Notes: generated by a model from the letters alone, not told the origin. DNA of 64,000 bases from an uncultured Eubacteriales bacterium (GCA_948543815.1 CAOVHW010000001.1:151635-215634), one strand, 5' to 3'; positions 1-8,951 are shown, numbered from the stretch's first letter. Numbers and translations: made by a program.

Positions 1-184
1 GTATGAATATGTTGTCGTGCATTCATGCGCGTATGATGAAGCAGTTGAAATAATAAATAATTTGCAAAATAATTTTGGCATAAAAATAAATTTACCGCCA
101 ATAAAAATTGGAGTTATTATTGGTTCGCATATTGGTCCGACAGTTTTAGCAGTAGCAGCGGTAAAAAAATTTAAAGCGAATTAA
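1..184 (+). CDS. DegV family protein, C-terminal end only (partial)
   Basis: The frame is open from the window edge to the TAA at 182-184 and gives about 60 residues. The ending, with VHSCAYDEAVEI followed near the C-terminus by VIIGSHIGPTVLAVA, matches the conserved end of DegV/FakB proteins, where a G-x-H-x-GP loop closes the lipid-binding domain. DegV proteins bind fatty acids and present them to the kinase FakA, which is also encoded here at 12.5 kb. The family call rests on a short fragment, and the specific lipid cannot be inferred. Confidence 0.72.
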   Translation, partial: YEYVVVHSCAYDEAVEIINNLQNNFGIKINLPPIKIGVIIGSHIGPTVLAVAAVKKFKAN

Positions 185-335
185 CGACGTCATTCATTAC
201 GTCGGAAGTTTTGTTTAATAATTTACTACTTTTATTTTCGAAGTTAGCGCGACTTTTTTTATCACTTAGCATTAACATTAAACCGGTCGCGCTTAGAATT
301 GTACCCATCATTAAACCGGTAGAAAATTTACTCAT
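171..335 (-). CDS. small single-pass membrane protein, 54 aa, unknown
   Basis: A 54-codon frame starts at ATG 335-333, preceded by a good ribosome binding site (GTGAGGTG, 5 bases upstream). It begins MSKFSTGLMMGTILSATGLM, a hydrophobic Gly-rich helix, followed by a charged tail rich in K, N and S. The layout recalls YtxH-like small membrane proteins, but similarity is too weak to name it. The last 14 bases overlap the end of the convergent degV gene. The strong ribosome site is the main reason to believe it is real. Confidence 0.6.
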   Translation of the reverse strand: MSKFSTGLMMGTILSATGLMLMLSDKKSRANFENKSSKLLNKTSDVMNDVVNSL

Positions 336-410
336 AATTAACACCTCACTTTTTCTATATTATTAGCCGTATCTATTTTTTTTATACGTTTAAGTTGGAG
401 CTGAAGAACA

Positions 411-2036
411 GTGGACGGAATAGTTATATCTTCATTAATTAGTGAGTTAAGGGGAAAGATTCTTGGTAGTGCGATAAATAAAATTCATCAGCCGGAAAGT
501 TACGAAATTATTTTGAGTATCGGTAAAAATAAATTATTGCTATCGGCAAATCCATCATGTCCACGAGTAAATTTAACAATGAGAAAAAAAATTAGTGCGC
601 AAAATCCACAAAGATTTTGTATGGTTTTACGCAAACATATTCAAAATGCACGGATAATAAATATAATTCAGCCAAATTTTGACCGAATAATTGTTTTTGA
701 AATTAAAGCAGTGAATGGAATTGGCGACACTGCTTTTTATAAATTAATTGTTGAAATAATGGGCAAGCATAGCAATATAATTTTGGTTGACGATAAAAAT
801 TTAATTGTCGACGCGATAAAACATATACCGCCGGAAAAAAGTTCAGTACGCCAAATTTTACCGAATGTTAAATATGAAATGCCGCCGAATAAAAATAAAT
901 TTGACCCGACAAAAATTTCTGACGAACAATTTTTTAGTTGCGGTGAGCTGTTATATAAATTTTTGAATGGAATAAGCCCGGTTGTTAGCGAAGAAATTGC
1001 GGCCGACAAAAATATTTTTTTTGAAATTCGCCGCGTTATCGCAAATGAAAATTATGTGAACGAAATCATTTTTGACGAAAAAAATAAGCCGATTATTTTG
1101 TCGGCAATTGATTTGAAAAAATATGACAAAAAAGTAAAATATGCTAGCATATCGCAAGCGATTGAAGATTTTTATGCCGAAAAAAATAAAATTCAAACTG
1201 GAGATTTGCAGAAAATTATCTTAAATAATATTGCGCGCTGTGAAAAAAAAATTAAGCTTCAGTCACAAACACTTGACCAAACAAAAAATAAAGATATGTT
1301 AAAACTTTGCGGTGAATTGTTAATGGCAAATGCTTATCAAATTCCCAAAGGCTGCGATTCTTTCGTCGCAGAAAATTATTATGACAATAATTCAAAAATG
1401 GAAATAAAACTTGATAAAAATTTGACGGCGGTTGAAAATGCACAAGTTTATTTCAAAAAATATAATCGTCAAAAACGAACACAAGTTGCTGTGATTGAAC
1501 AGCTTGACAAAAATAATGCACAATTGAAATATCTTGAAACCGTTTTGCAAAATTTACGTCTTTGTCAAAATAAAGCTGACCTCGATGAAATACGTTTGGA
1601 ATTGTATCAGCAAAAAATTTTGCATAAGCCAAAAAAGTCAAAGCAAACTCAAAAATCTTTACCGCTACATTTTGTTTCGTCTGACAGATTTGATATTTAT
1701 GTCGGCAAAAATAATATTCAAAATGATTTTTTGACGTTTAAATTTGCACGGCCAAATGATTTTTGGTTACATGTTAAAAATATTCCCGGCTCGCATGTCA
1801 TAATTAAGTGCGAAAAAAATGATGTGACTGAAAAAACTTTGAGTGAGGCCGCAAACATTTGTGCGTTTTACAGCAAAGCATTTGAATCGAGCAATGTTGC
1901 TGTCGATTATACGAAAAAAAAGTTTGTCAAAAAAACTTCTGGCGCGAAACCTGGAATGGTTATTTATGAGCATTACAAAACGATTTTTGCGTCGCCAAAT
2001 CAAAAATTAATTGAAGAATTGAAAAAGGATGACTAA
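411..2036 (+). CDS. rqcH: RqcH / NFACT family ribosome-associated quality control protein
   Basis: A 541-residue NFACT protein, formerly annotated as fibronectin-binding protein A. Bacterial RqcH binds stalled 50S subunits with peptidyl-tRNA and recruits tRNA-Ala to add C-terminal alanine tails that mark the nascent chain for degradation. The N-terminal NFACT-N domain opens MDGIVISSLISELRG. A charged coiled-coil middle follows, and the NFACT-R domain carries DFWLHVKNIPGSHVII at about residues 450-465. It is slightly shorter than the usual ~570 residues. The start is GTG at 411 with GGAG ten bases upstream. tcdA follows after 2 bases, so the two are probably co-transcribed. Confidence 0.93.
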   Translation: MDGIVISSLISELRGKILGSAINKIHQPESYEIILSIGKNKLLLSANPSCPRVNLTMRKKISAQNPQRFCMVLRKHIQNARIINIIQPNFDRIIVFEIKAVNGIGDTAFYKLIVEIMGKHSNIILVDDKNLIVDAIKHIPPEKSSVRQILPNVKYEMPPNKNKFDPTKISDEQFFSCGELLYKFLNGISPVVSEEIAADKNIFFEIRRVIANENYVNEIIFDEKNKPIILSAIDLKKYDKKVKYASISQAIEDFYAEKNKIQTGDLQKIILNNIARCEKKIKLQSQTLDQTKNKDMLKLCGELLMANAYQIPKGCDSFVAENYYDNNSKMEIKLDKNLTAVENAQVYFKKYNRQKRTQVAVIEQLDKNNAQLKYLETVLQNLRLCQNKADLDEIRLELYQQKILHKPKKSKQTQKSLPLHFVSSDRFDIYVGKNNIQNDFLTFKFARPNDFWLHVKNIPGSHVIIKCEKNDVTEKTLSEAANICAFYSKAFESSNVAVDYTKKKFVKKTSGAKPGMVIYEHYKTIFASPNQKLIEELKKDD

Positions 2037-2038
2037 AT

Positions 2039-2734
2039 TTGAACAAATTTATTCGAACCGAGCTGTTAATTGGCAAAAAAAATATGGAGCTGCTGAAAAA
2101 CAGCTCCATTATTATATTTGGAATTGGCGGCGTCGGTTCATATGTTGCCGAAGCACTTGTGCGCTGTCAAATCTCCAACCTTACATTCGTAGACAATGAC
2201 AAAATTGATGTGAGCAACATAAATCGTCATATTTGTGCAAATGTAAATACTGTTGGGCAATTTAAAATTGATGTGATGAAGCGACGTGTGCTGGAAATAA
2301 ATCCTGACGCAAAAGTTACGGTTATAAATAAATTTGTCAATGCCGAAAATATTTTTGAGATATTTGATAAAAATTTTACTTATGCCGTTGATGCGGTAGA
2401 TACTGTTTCGTCAAAAATTCAAATCATTCTTACGGCAAAAAAATTAAAAATCCCCATAATAAGCTGTATGGGGACGGGAAATAAAATTAATCCGTTGTCG
2501 CTAAAACTTGATGATATTTATAAAACTAAATATTGTCCGCTTGCGAAAATTATGCGGCGTGAATTAAAAAAATATGGCGTGAAAAGTTTACAAGTTTGCT
2601 ATTCAACCGAGCAGCCTAAAAAAATTTTTACTTCAGAAAAAAAATTAATTTCTAGCATATCTTTTGTTCCATCCGTTGCCGGACTCTTTATCGCTTCAGC
2701 AATTGTAAATCAAATAATTGATTATGAAACATAA
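2039..2734 (+). CDS. tcdA: tRNA threonylcarbamoyladenosine dehydratase (TcdA / CsdL)
   Basis: An E1-like ThiF/HesA superfamily protein of 231 residues. TcdA activates the threonylcarbamoyl carboxylate of t6A37 with ATP and cyclises it to ct6A. The nucleotide-binding loop GIGGVGSYVAEAL is at about 28-40, and the conserved DVSNINRH follows at about 55-62. TTG start two bases after the rqcH stop, with an AAAGGATG ribosome site inside the end of rqcH. MoeB/ThiF sulphur-carrier activators are related, but the length and the lack of a linked ThiS/MoaD gene favour TcdA. Confidence 0.85.
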   Translation: MNKFIRTELLIGKKNMELLKNSSIIIFGIGGVGSYVAEALVRCQISNLTFVDNDKIDVSNINRHICANVNTVGQFKIDVMKRRVLEINPDAKVTVINKFVNAENIFEIFDKNFTYAVDAVDTVSSKIQIILTAKKLKIPIISCMGTGNKINPLSLKLDDIYKTKYCPLAKIMRRELKKYGVKSLQVCYSTEQPKKIFTSEKKLISSISFVPSVAGLFIASAIVNQIIDYET

Positions 2735-2737
2735 ATT

Positions 2738-2882
2738 CTTTTTTTTCTTGAAAGAAAAGAAATAAAAGAACTTTAACAAAAGAACTTCGCGGTACGCGAA
2801 ATTTTTTATAAAGTTTTTTCATGAAACAGCTTCGAAGAAGCTGATTATGCGTTCTTTTTTTATAAAAAAAACGGTTTTAAAG
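2738..2882. repeat. dispersed palindromic intergenic repeat, copy A
   Basis: This is one of six related copies in the window. It has an outer self-complementary TTTCTTGAAAGAAA block, the phrase AAAGAACTTTAACAAAA, a variable inner hairpin (TTCGCG-GTA-CGCGAA followed by T-rich sequence) and a second hairpin (CAGCTTC GAA GAAGCTG). It lies between the convergent ends of tcdA and sigG, where it can terminate both. This copy is the most diverged on its right side. Confidence 0.7.
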
Positions 2883-2890
2883 TTATTTAA

Positions 2891-3667
2891 CTATGAAATA
2901 TTTTTTTTGATATTAAGCAATGCGTTTTTTTCTAATCGTGAAATTTGTGCTTGACTTATCCCAATTTCTTCTGCAACTTCTGTTTGTGTCTTGCCTTCAA
3001 AAAATCTTAGATGTAAAATCAATTTTTCACGCAATCCTAATTTTTTTATTCCTTCATTTAATGAAAGATTATCTAGCCAATTCTCATCCGAATTTTTCAT
3101 ATCACTTAATTGATCCATGACAAAAATTGTGTCGCCGCCATCTTTATAAACTGGCTCAAAAAGTGATAGTGGTTCTTGTATCGCCTCAATCGCATGAATT
3201 ATTTCATCTTTTGGGAGATTACACTCTTTTGCAATTTCATTTATTGTTGGTTCTTTTGAATCTTTTTTTGTCAACATTTCTTTTGCCTGTAGCGCTTTAT
3301 ATGCAATATCTTTGAGGGAACGACTAACACGAATTGAATTATTATCACGGAGATGGCGGCGAATTTCACCGATAATCATTGGGACTGCATAAGTTGAGAA
3401 TTGTACGCCAAGATTAATATCGAAATTATCGATAGCTTTAATCAAACCGACGCATCCTATTTGGAAAATATCGTCTAAAGTTTCACGACGATTAGTAAAA
3501 CGTTGGATAACGCTTAGGACTAACCGGAGGTTACAGTATATAAATTTTTCACGAGCTAATTTATCACCGGCTAAAATTTTTTGCAGAAGTACATTTTTTT
3601 CATGAGCGGAAAGAATAGGGATATCAGCGGTATTTAAGCCGCATATCTCAACTTTATAATTGAACAA
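2891..3667 (-). CDS. sigG: RNA polymerase sporulation sigma factor G
   Basis: SigG drives late forespore transcription. The protein carries the family signature start NYKVEICGLNT, region 2 (NLRLVLSVIQRF, DDIFQIGCVGLIKAIDNF, FSTYAVPMIIGEIRRHLRDN) and a region 4 helix-turn-helix (TQTEVAEEIGISQAQISRLEK). I start it at TTG 3667 rather than at the longer frame start (3688), because AACGGAGG lies 8 bases upstream of that TTG and the resulting 258 residues match the usual ~260. In Bacillus sigG follows spoIIGA-sigE; here it stands alone beside tcdA. A candidate sporulation promoter lies at 3703-3731. Confidence 0.95.
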   Translation of the reverse strand: MFNYKVEICGLNTADIPILSAHEKNVLLQKILAGDKLAREKFIYCNLRLVLSVIQRFTNRRETLDDIFQIGCVGLIKAIDNFDINLGVQFSTYAVPMIIGEIRRHLRDNNSIRVSRSLKDIAYKALQAKEMLTKKDSKEPTINEIAKECNLPKDEIIHAIEAIQEPLSLFEPVYKDGGDTIFVMDQLSDMKNSDENWLDNLSLNEGIKKLGLREKLILHLRFFEGKTQTEVAEEIGISQAQISRLEKNALLNIKKNIS

Positions 3668-3702
3668 AATAAATTTCCTCCGTTTCAAACTATATTAGTA
3701 AA

Positions 3703-3731
3703 ATTTTTTCCGCTCATTCTTTTAATTATTC
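3703..3731 (-). promoter_or_regulatory. candidate SigF/SigG-type promoter of sigG
   Basis: Reading the minus strand, GAATA (3731-3727) is followed after 15 bases by GGAAAAAAT (3711-3703), which fits the SigF -10 pattern GGnnAnAnT and most of the -35 (GyATA). It sits about 35 bases upstream of the chosen TTG start. In Bacillus sigG is first transcribed by SigF. This is a pattern match only. Confidence 0.4.
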
Positions 3732-4008
3732 ATCTTAAATTTTTATTAATAAAATCGTAATTAAAAAAAATGGATAAGTATAAAAGTAATGGAAAATGAA
3801 TAAAAAAAATGTTTGCACAAATAATATTTACTGAAAGTCGAAAAAAAAGTTATATATGACTTTTATTTTTTTTCTTACCGCTTTACGGCAAATATTACAA
3901 TTTATTAAATTTCTTACTTCTATTCTGATTTAATATTTTTTTACTAAAAATAGTGCTTAACCTTGCTTAATTCTTTTATTACATTAGTATTAAATCGTTT
4001 TTTGCATA
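3732..4008. other. AT-rich intergenic region between sigG and the surface protein gene
   Basis: About 280 bases with no frame that has a ribosome binding site and no RNA gene that I recognise. It holds short A/T tracts and a weak inverted repeat (AAAGTC...GACTTT at about 3834-3864). It separates the divergent sigG and the 824-residue surface protein promoters. Confidence 0.6.
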
Positions 4009-4038
4009 TTGACTATTGATTTTTCCTACTGCTATAAT
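4009..4038 (+). promoter_or_regulatory. strong sigma-A-like promoter of the surface protein gene
   Basis: TTGACT at 4009-4014 and a perfect TATAAT at 4033-4038, separated by 18 bases. It leaves a leader of about 95 bases. The leader holds an imperfect 13-base inverted repeat (4052-4064 with 4089-4101, 11 of 13 matching), and a strong AAGGAGGA ribosome site lies just before the ATG at 4141. Confidence 0.75.
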
Positions 4039-4140
4039 AATTTTCGTTGCTGAGGAAAATCCTATTCAACATACTGCATAAATTTTTTTAGGATAATCCT
4101 CAAATTTTTAAAAATTATTTCTTTAAGGAGGAAATATTTA

Positions 4141-6615
4141 ATGAAGAAAAAAATTGCTTTTCTCATGGCATCCATTATGGCTGTTTCTACAGTTACGATG
4201 TCAAAAGTTAATTCCTTTGCTTCTTCTGAAAACAAGTTAAGTAATGGGAATATAACTGTTTCTGAAAAAACTTTGTTCTATGAGCCAGGCGCTGATGTAA
4301 CAGTTAATGCTTTAATGGACCAAAGTGATGTTAAGTATCTTGCTGAAGCCAATTATTTAAATATTAATTTGGAAGATGCAATTAAAGCTGATGCTGAATT
4401 TAGTATCGAACTTGAAAATGCAAAATTTGCTTTTGATGCTGGAGAGAAATATTTAAAAGATAAATCTCCGTTAAAAGATGCTAGTGCATACGATTCAAAA
4501 ACTGGAGTTTATACAAGAAATGCAAATGCAGATGTTAAACCAGTTGCAGAATTAGGTTACACTTTAACAGTAAACGATGAAAATAATGCAACAGTTAAAT
4601 TAACAAAAGTAGCTAGCGAAAACACAGTTACTGAAGGTACTGAAGCAACAGTAACAGATAGTGCATCAGAAACAGTTACTGAAGGCATTATAAAAATTCC
4701 GTTGGTAGTTAGAATGGATGAGACTTTAACATCAGGAACTGCAAAGGTAATTGTTAGAGCTGGTAATAGTGGTTTATCAAGTAATTCACTTGTATTCGCT
4801 ACAATTTATAAAGGATCTACAACTACTTCTGTACCATCAAGTGACGTACAAACTGGTAAAAACAAAATTGGAATTCCAAGAATCGTTATCAAAGAAAATG
4901 TAGCTGGTTCAATGCGCGTTAGTGATGGTAATGGTTTCTATTTAGAATTGCCAAGTGGTTACTATTTTAGTAAAAAACCTGCAACTGAAGATTTCACTTT
5001 CGTAAATGTTAGTGTTGCTGATAAAGATGCAGATTTAGTAACTGAACTTACTAGTGGCGGTAGAATATTAAATGTAAAATTTAATAAATTCAGTCCTTCT
5101 TCAAATGGTTTAATTGGTCAAATTATAATTAAAAATTTAGAAATACTTGCAAATTCTTCAAATGAGTTGAATGGTAGCGAAGATATTAAAATCACTATCG
5201 ATAACTTAGGTAGTTCAGAAATGGTAACTTCTCAAGAATTTTTAGCAGGAACTCGTGTAGATTATGGTTTGACTTTCAAAACTGATGGAACAGTTCCTAC
5301 TGTTTTAAGTGGTTACTATGATTCTGCAAATTTAATTAATGACAAAACAAAATCAGTTAAAGTAACAGTTTCTGAAGAAACAGCTGGTTCTTTAATTAAT
5401 GGTGGTAATTTAATTTTTACTTTATCTGATAGTGTAAAAATTAATGCTGTAAAAATTGAAGACAGAGAAAACATTACTCAAGCTAACAAAACTTATGCAT
5501 TAGAAGATAATACTGATGCAAATGTTGAAGTAAAAGCAAACAAAGTAACTTTAAGAAATATTAGATCAACTACTTCAACTACTTCAAGCGATAAATCTAA
5601 ATTCTCAATTTCTTTCTATTTAAGTGTTGAACCTGGTTTTGAAGGAGATGTAAGTGTATCTGTATCTGGAGATGCTATTAGAAATAATACTTCTATGGAT
5701 CCAGTAGTTATTGCAAAAGCTGTTAATCCTTTAGCTGTAACTGTTGCTACAAATTATATTAAACCTGCTCAAACAATTGAATTATCTGATATAGTTTTAA
5801 CAGAACAATTAAACAGCAAAGGTTATTCAGCATTAGAAGAAAGCAAAACTGTATCTATTGGATTTGCAAATAATAATCATTATTTATCATTTGTTGGAAC
5901 TCCAACAATAAAAACAGAAAATGGTTTAACAGTAAAAGATGTAAAGACAAGCAACACTTCAAGTGGTTCTATTCTTACATTTACTATCGATGATGCTTCT
6001 TCAAAAAATAAAGTTTCTAAGTTAACAATTTCTGGCCTTAAAGTTGCTGCAAGTGCAAGCACTCCACAAGGAACTTATGGATTAGTAATGGGGGGAAATG
6101 CTGTAGCGGGGAATAGTACCGCAATAGTATCGGGTACGGACAAAGCAACATTTGCAACTGATGGTATGTTAATTGCAAAATTGCAATACGGTGGAAAAGT
6201 TGCAATGAAGATTACAATTGGTGACAAAGTTGCAGTTATAAATGGTCAAGAAGTTGAAATGAAAATGGCTCCATTTATTGATGCGGCAACTGGAACAACT
6301 TACATGCAAGCAAGTGATATCGTTAAAGCTACAGGAAAAACTTGCACATTCTTTGACAACAGAATTCAAAACGTTGAAGGAATTGACAAAACATTATTTG
6401 TAACATTTGGCGATAGAACTTTTGAAAAAGGAAAATCAATTGTTAAAATTGCTTCTCAAACTCTTCCTGAAACTATGACAAATGAGCAAGGAATTGCAGT
6501 TAATATGATTATCAAAGATGACTATACTTGCTTACCATTAAGATACTTTGTAGAAAAAGTATTAGGTCAAACAATTGACTGGAATGGTACTGACAGTACA
6601 GTAACAGTAAATTAA
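4141..6615 (+). CDS. exported surface protein with C-terminal stalk (copper-amine-oxidase-like) domain
   Basis: An 824-residue protein with a signal peptide (positively charged KKK start, hydrophobic core, cleavage near NSFASS, about residue 28). The body is a long series of beta-rich, Thr/Ser/Val/Asn-rich segments typical of surface-layer or adhesin-like proteins. The last ~125 residues (from about 698) fit the copper amine oxidase N-terminal-like stalk domain: INGQEVEM, then LPLRYFVEKVLGQTIDWNG near the end. Strong promoter, AAGGAGGA site and more uniform codon choice than the neighbours suggest high expression. No SLH motif or sortase signal is seen, so the anchoring mode is open. An S-layer-like role is inference. 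Confidence 0.75.
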   Translation: MKKKIAFLMASIMAVSTVTMSKVNSFASSENKLSNGNITVSEKTLFYEPGADVTVNALMDQSDVKYLAEANYLNINLEDAIKADAEFSIELENAKFAFDAGEKYLKDKSPLKDASAYDSKTGVYTRNANADVKPVAELGYTLTVNDENNATVKLTKVASENTVTEGTEATVTDSASETVTEGIIKIPLVVRMDETLTSGTAKVIVRAGNSGLSSNSLVFATIYKGSTTTSVPSSDVQTGKNKIGIPRIVIKENVAGSMRVSDGNGFYLELPSGYYFSKKPATEDFTFVNVSVADKDADLVTELTSGGRILNVKFNKFSPSSNGLIGQIIIKNLEILANSSNELNGSEDIKITIDNLGSSEMVTSQEFLAGTRVDYGLTFKTDGTVPTVLSGYYDSANLINDKTKSVKVTVSEETAGSLINGGNLIFTLSDSVKINAVKIEDRENITQANKTYALEDNTDANVEVKANKVTLRNIRSTTSTTSSDKSKFSISFYLSVEPGFEGDVSVSVSGDAIRNNTSMDPVVIAKAVNPLAVTVATNYIKPAQTIELSDIVLTEQLNSKGYSALEESKTVSIGFANNNHYLSFVGTPTIKTENGLTVKDVKTSNTSSGSILTFTIDDASSKNKVSKLTISGLKVAASASTPQGTYGLVMGGNAVAGNSTAIVSGTDKATFATDGMLIAKLQYGGKVAMKITIGDKVAVINGQEVEMKMAPFIDAATGTTYMQASDIVKATGKTCTFFDNRIQNVEGIDKTLFVTFGDRTFEKGKSIVKIASQTLPETMTNEQGIAVNMIIKDDYTCLPLRYFVEKVLGQTIDWNGTDSTVTVN

Positions 6616-6623
6616 TTTTTAAA

Positions 6624-6656
6624 ATAAAAAAGCTCCTCAAAAGGGAGCTTTTTTAA
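6624..6656 (+). terminator. intrinsic terminator after the surface protein gene
   Basis: AAAAAGCTCC and GGGAGCTTTTTT form a stem around a short loop, followed by a T-run, starting 9 bases after the stop codon. Confidence 0.85.
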
Positions 6657-6678
6657 TAAGTATAAGGAGGGAAATTTT

Positions 6679-7368
6679 ATGCATAAAAAATCATTTGTTT
6701 CAGGATTTCTTATTGCTTCAGTTATATTTGGTTCACAACAAATTTTTGCGGTTGGCGGAAAAGTTCAAGCTTATTTATGTGATAATTGCAATATTGAGGT
6801 TGATGAAGTTAAACTTAATTTGCCAGACGGTATGCGAATTTTAAATTTTGGTGACCGAACTTATACTCCCGCACGTTTAATTGCAGAAGCTATGGGTGGT
6901 ACAGTTAAGTGGGATGATTCAACTAAAACTGTAAAAATAACTAAGCCTGAGCCTAAAGTTGTTGAAAAAATTATTGAGAAGATAGTTGAAGTTCCTGTTG
7001 AATCTGAAACTTTTTATCAAAATGTTCCACTTAAAATTGTAAAAAATAATTTTATCTTAAAAGTAAATGGCATCAGTTCGCGTGATAATTTGACATATAT
7101 TTATTTGGATGCCGAAAATAAATCTGGTGAAGCTGCCGAAGTTGATTACAGTAATGCGAAAATAAAATCGGGTCAAGATGTTTACTCAACAAATATTATG
7201 TCAGTTACCGATTGGGGCAACAGTATGGATGTCAATGAAAAACGTGAGGGCAAGGTTATGGTATTCGAAAAAATTTCTGGAGATAAAATTACTTTGACAA
7301 TTCCCGTCAAATCTTTGAATACAAACAGTTTTTCTGAAACGTTTGAGTTTAATCTGAAAGTAAACTAA
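6679..7368 (+). CDS. exported stalk-domain protein
   Basis: A 229-residue protein with a signal peptide (MHKKSFVSGFLIASVIFG, cleavage near FAVGG). A single copper-amine-oxidase-like stalk unit follows (RTYTPARLIAEAMGGTVKW at about 56-75). A charged KVVEKIIEKIVEVPVE linker leads to a beta-rich C-terminal domain that resembles DUF4352-like extracellular domains. Ribosome site AAGGAGGG. It follows the larger stalk-domain protein after a terminator, so it either has its own weak promoter or depends on read-through. Function unknown; probably cell-surface. Confidence 0.75.
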   Translation: MHKKSFVSGFLIASVIFGSQQIFAVGGKVQAYLCDNCNIEVDEVKLNLPDGMRILNFGDRTYTPARLIAEAMGGTVKWDDSTKTVKITKPEPKVVEKIIEKIVEVPVESETFYQNVPLKIVKNNFILKVNGISSRDNLTYIYLDAENKSGEAAEVDYSNAKIKSGQDVYSTNIMSVTDWGNSMDVNEKREGKVMVFEKISGDKITLTIPVKSLNTNSFSETFEFNLKVN

Positions 7369-7378
7369 ATTTGCTGAG

Positions 7379-7406
7379 AAAAATTCGCTTTTGCGAATTT
7401 TTTTAT
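7379..7406 (+). terminator. intrinsic terminator
   Basis: AAAAATTCGC-TTTT-GCGAATTTTTTT directly after the 229-residue stalk-domain gene. Confidence 0.8.
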
Positions 7407-7422
7407 ATAAGGAAGTGATTTT

Positions 7423-7887
7423 TTGTTAAAAATTTTATTTGTTTGTACCGGCAATACTTGTCGTAGCCCAATGGCTGAATATCTTGCAAAAAATATTTTT
7501 GCTAAAAATAATTTATCTGTACAAACAGCTTCAGCTGGAATTGCAGCAAATATTTCTTCGCCAGCCTCTGAGAATGCGATAGCAACAATGAAAAATTTTG
7601 GTATTGATATTTCAAATCATAAATCGCAACTTATTTCGCAAAAACTTATTGACAAAAATGATTTTATTTTTACAATGACGAATGGCCATAAAAATTTTTT
7701 ATCGGCAAATTTTCCTAATGCCTCCAATAAAATTTTTACTCTCGCTTCTTTTTCTGATAATCAAAATTATGATATAATCGATCCATTTGGTGGCGATATT
7801 GAAATTTACAAAAAATGTGCTACGGAAATCTCCGCGCTCATTGAAATTATTGCGGCCAAAATAAAATCCGGAGGGATTGTAAAATGA
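7423..7887 (+). CDS. low-molecular-weight protein phosphatase, probably protein-arginine phosphatase (YwlE type)
   Basis: A 154-residue enzyme of the low-molecular-weight tyrosine phosphatase fold. The catalytic P-loop VCTGNTCRSPMAE is at residues 7-19. The Thr two residues before the second Cys is the feature that marks arginine phosphatases such as YwlE, as opposed to Ile in tyrosine phosphatases. The general acid region is DIIDPFGG near residue 119. TTG start with AGGAAGTGA upstream. The ywlE-rpiB-upp order matches the Bacillus ywlE-ywlF-glyA-upp region. The stop overlaps the rpiB start by 4 bases. Confidence 0.85.
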   Translation: MLKILFVCTGNTCRSPMAEYLAKNIFAKNNLSVQTASAGIAANISSPASENAIATMKNFGIDISNHKSQLISQKLIDKNDFIFTMTNGHKNFLSANFPNASNKIFTLASFSDNQNYDIIDPFGGDIEIYKKCATEISALIEIIAAKIKSGGIVK

Positions 7888-8312
7888 TTGCGATTGGTTG
7901 TGATCATGCCGGTTTCGATTTGAAAAAATCTATTACGCATTACTTCGCACAAAATAATATAATCTATAAAGATTTTGGTACATACTCACATGATTCTTGC
8001 GATTATCCTATCTTCGCGAAACGTGTCGCTCGTTCGATATTAAGTGGCGAATGTGAAAAAGGTATTCTCGTTTGCGCGACCGGTATTGGCATTTCAATTT
8101 GCGCCAATAAATTTAAAGGCATTCGTGCTGCGCTTTGCTCTGATACTTTTTCTGCGCATGCAACGCGTGAACACAATGATGCAAATATTTTGGCGCTTGG
8201 TGCACGTGTTATCGGCAGTGGCCTTGCACTTGATATCGTAAAAATTTTTTTAGAAACGCCGTTCTCAAATGAGTCAAAACATATTGCTAGAATTAATCAA
8301 ATTGAAAATTAG
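7884..8312 (+). CDS. rpiB: ribose-5-phosphate isomerase B
   Basis: A 142-residue RpiB/LacAB family sugar isomerase, which interconverts ribose-5-phosphate and ribulose-5-phosphate. Seen: GCDHAGFDLK at the N-terminus, the active-site Cys in VCATGIGIS (about 63-71), and REHNDANILALGARV with catalytic His and phosphate-binding Arg residues. The ATG overlaps the upstream TGA-containing end (ATGA). It serves the non-oxidative pentose phosphate pathway with the transketolase at 14 kb. Confidence 0.95.
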   Translation: MIAIGCDHAGFDLKKSITHYFAQNNIIYKDFGTYSHDSCDYPIFAKRVARSILSGECEKGILVCATGIGISICANKFKGIRAALCSDTFSAHATREHNDANILALGARVIGSGLALDIVKIFLETPFSNESKHIARINQIEN

Positions 8313-8324
8313 GGAGGAAATTTT

Positions 8325-8951
8325 ATGGGCAAACTTATTATTATTGACCATCCGTTGATAAAAAACAAAATTTCTTTACTCCGCAATATTAATACGGGGG
8401 ACAAGGAATTTCGTGAGCTTGTTGAAGAAGTCGCAACATTAATTTGCTATGAGGCAACTCGTGATGTACCGCTTATTAATGTAGAAATTGAGACACCGCT
8501 ATGTAAAACTAATTGTTCTATTATCGAAAAAAAATTCGGTGTTGTTCCGATATTACGTGCGGGAATTGGTATGACTAACGGAATTTTACGCCTTATTCCT
8601 AATGCAAAAGTTGGACACATCGGCTTATATCGTGATCCCGAAACTTTGAAGCCGGTTGAATATTATTGTAAATTGCCAGTTGATAGTGCGGACCGTGAAA
8701 TTCTTTTGACAGACCCAATGCTTGCAACAGGTGGAACTGCCTCGGCCGCAATAAAATTTTTGAAAGAACGCAATGTAAAACATATCAAGTTGCTTTGTCT
8801 CATAAGTACTCCCGAAGGTGTAAAAAAAATTAACGATGAACATCCCGATGTTGACATTTATACTGCCGCGCATGATAAAGGTTTAAATGACCACGGATAT
8901 ATTTTGCCGGGTTTGGGTGATGCCGGTGACAGATTATTTGGCACAAAGTAA
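8325..8951 (+). CDS. upp: uracil phosphoribosyltransferase
   Basis: A 208-residue pyrimidine salvage enzyme that makes UMP from uracil and PRPP. Seen: HPLIKNKISLLRN at the start, LRAGIGMTNGIL (about 78-89), the PRPP-binding loop LTDPMLATGGTA (about 126-137), and the C-terminal YILPGLGDAGDRLFGT that binds uracil. Ribosome site GGGAGGA. In Bacillus upp precedes the atp operon; here ftsY follows and the atp genes are 49 kb away. Confidence 0.97.
   Translation: MGKLIIIDHPLIKNKISLLRNINTGDKEFRELVEEVATLICYEATRDVPLINVEIETPLCKTNCSIIEKKFGVVPILRAGIGMTNGILRLIPNAKVGHIGLYRDPETLKPVEYYCKLPVDSADREILLTDPMLATGGTASAAIKFLKERNVKHIKLLCLISTPEGVKKINDEHPDVDIYTAAHDKGLNDHGYILPGLGDAGDRLFGTK

Noticed and set aside
7884..8312. 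Open frames on other strands or frames within rpiB, upp, fakA, tkt and other core genes
   Set aside because: They are shadows of well-supported genes and lack ribosome sites and family features.
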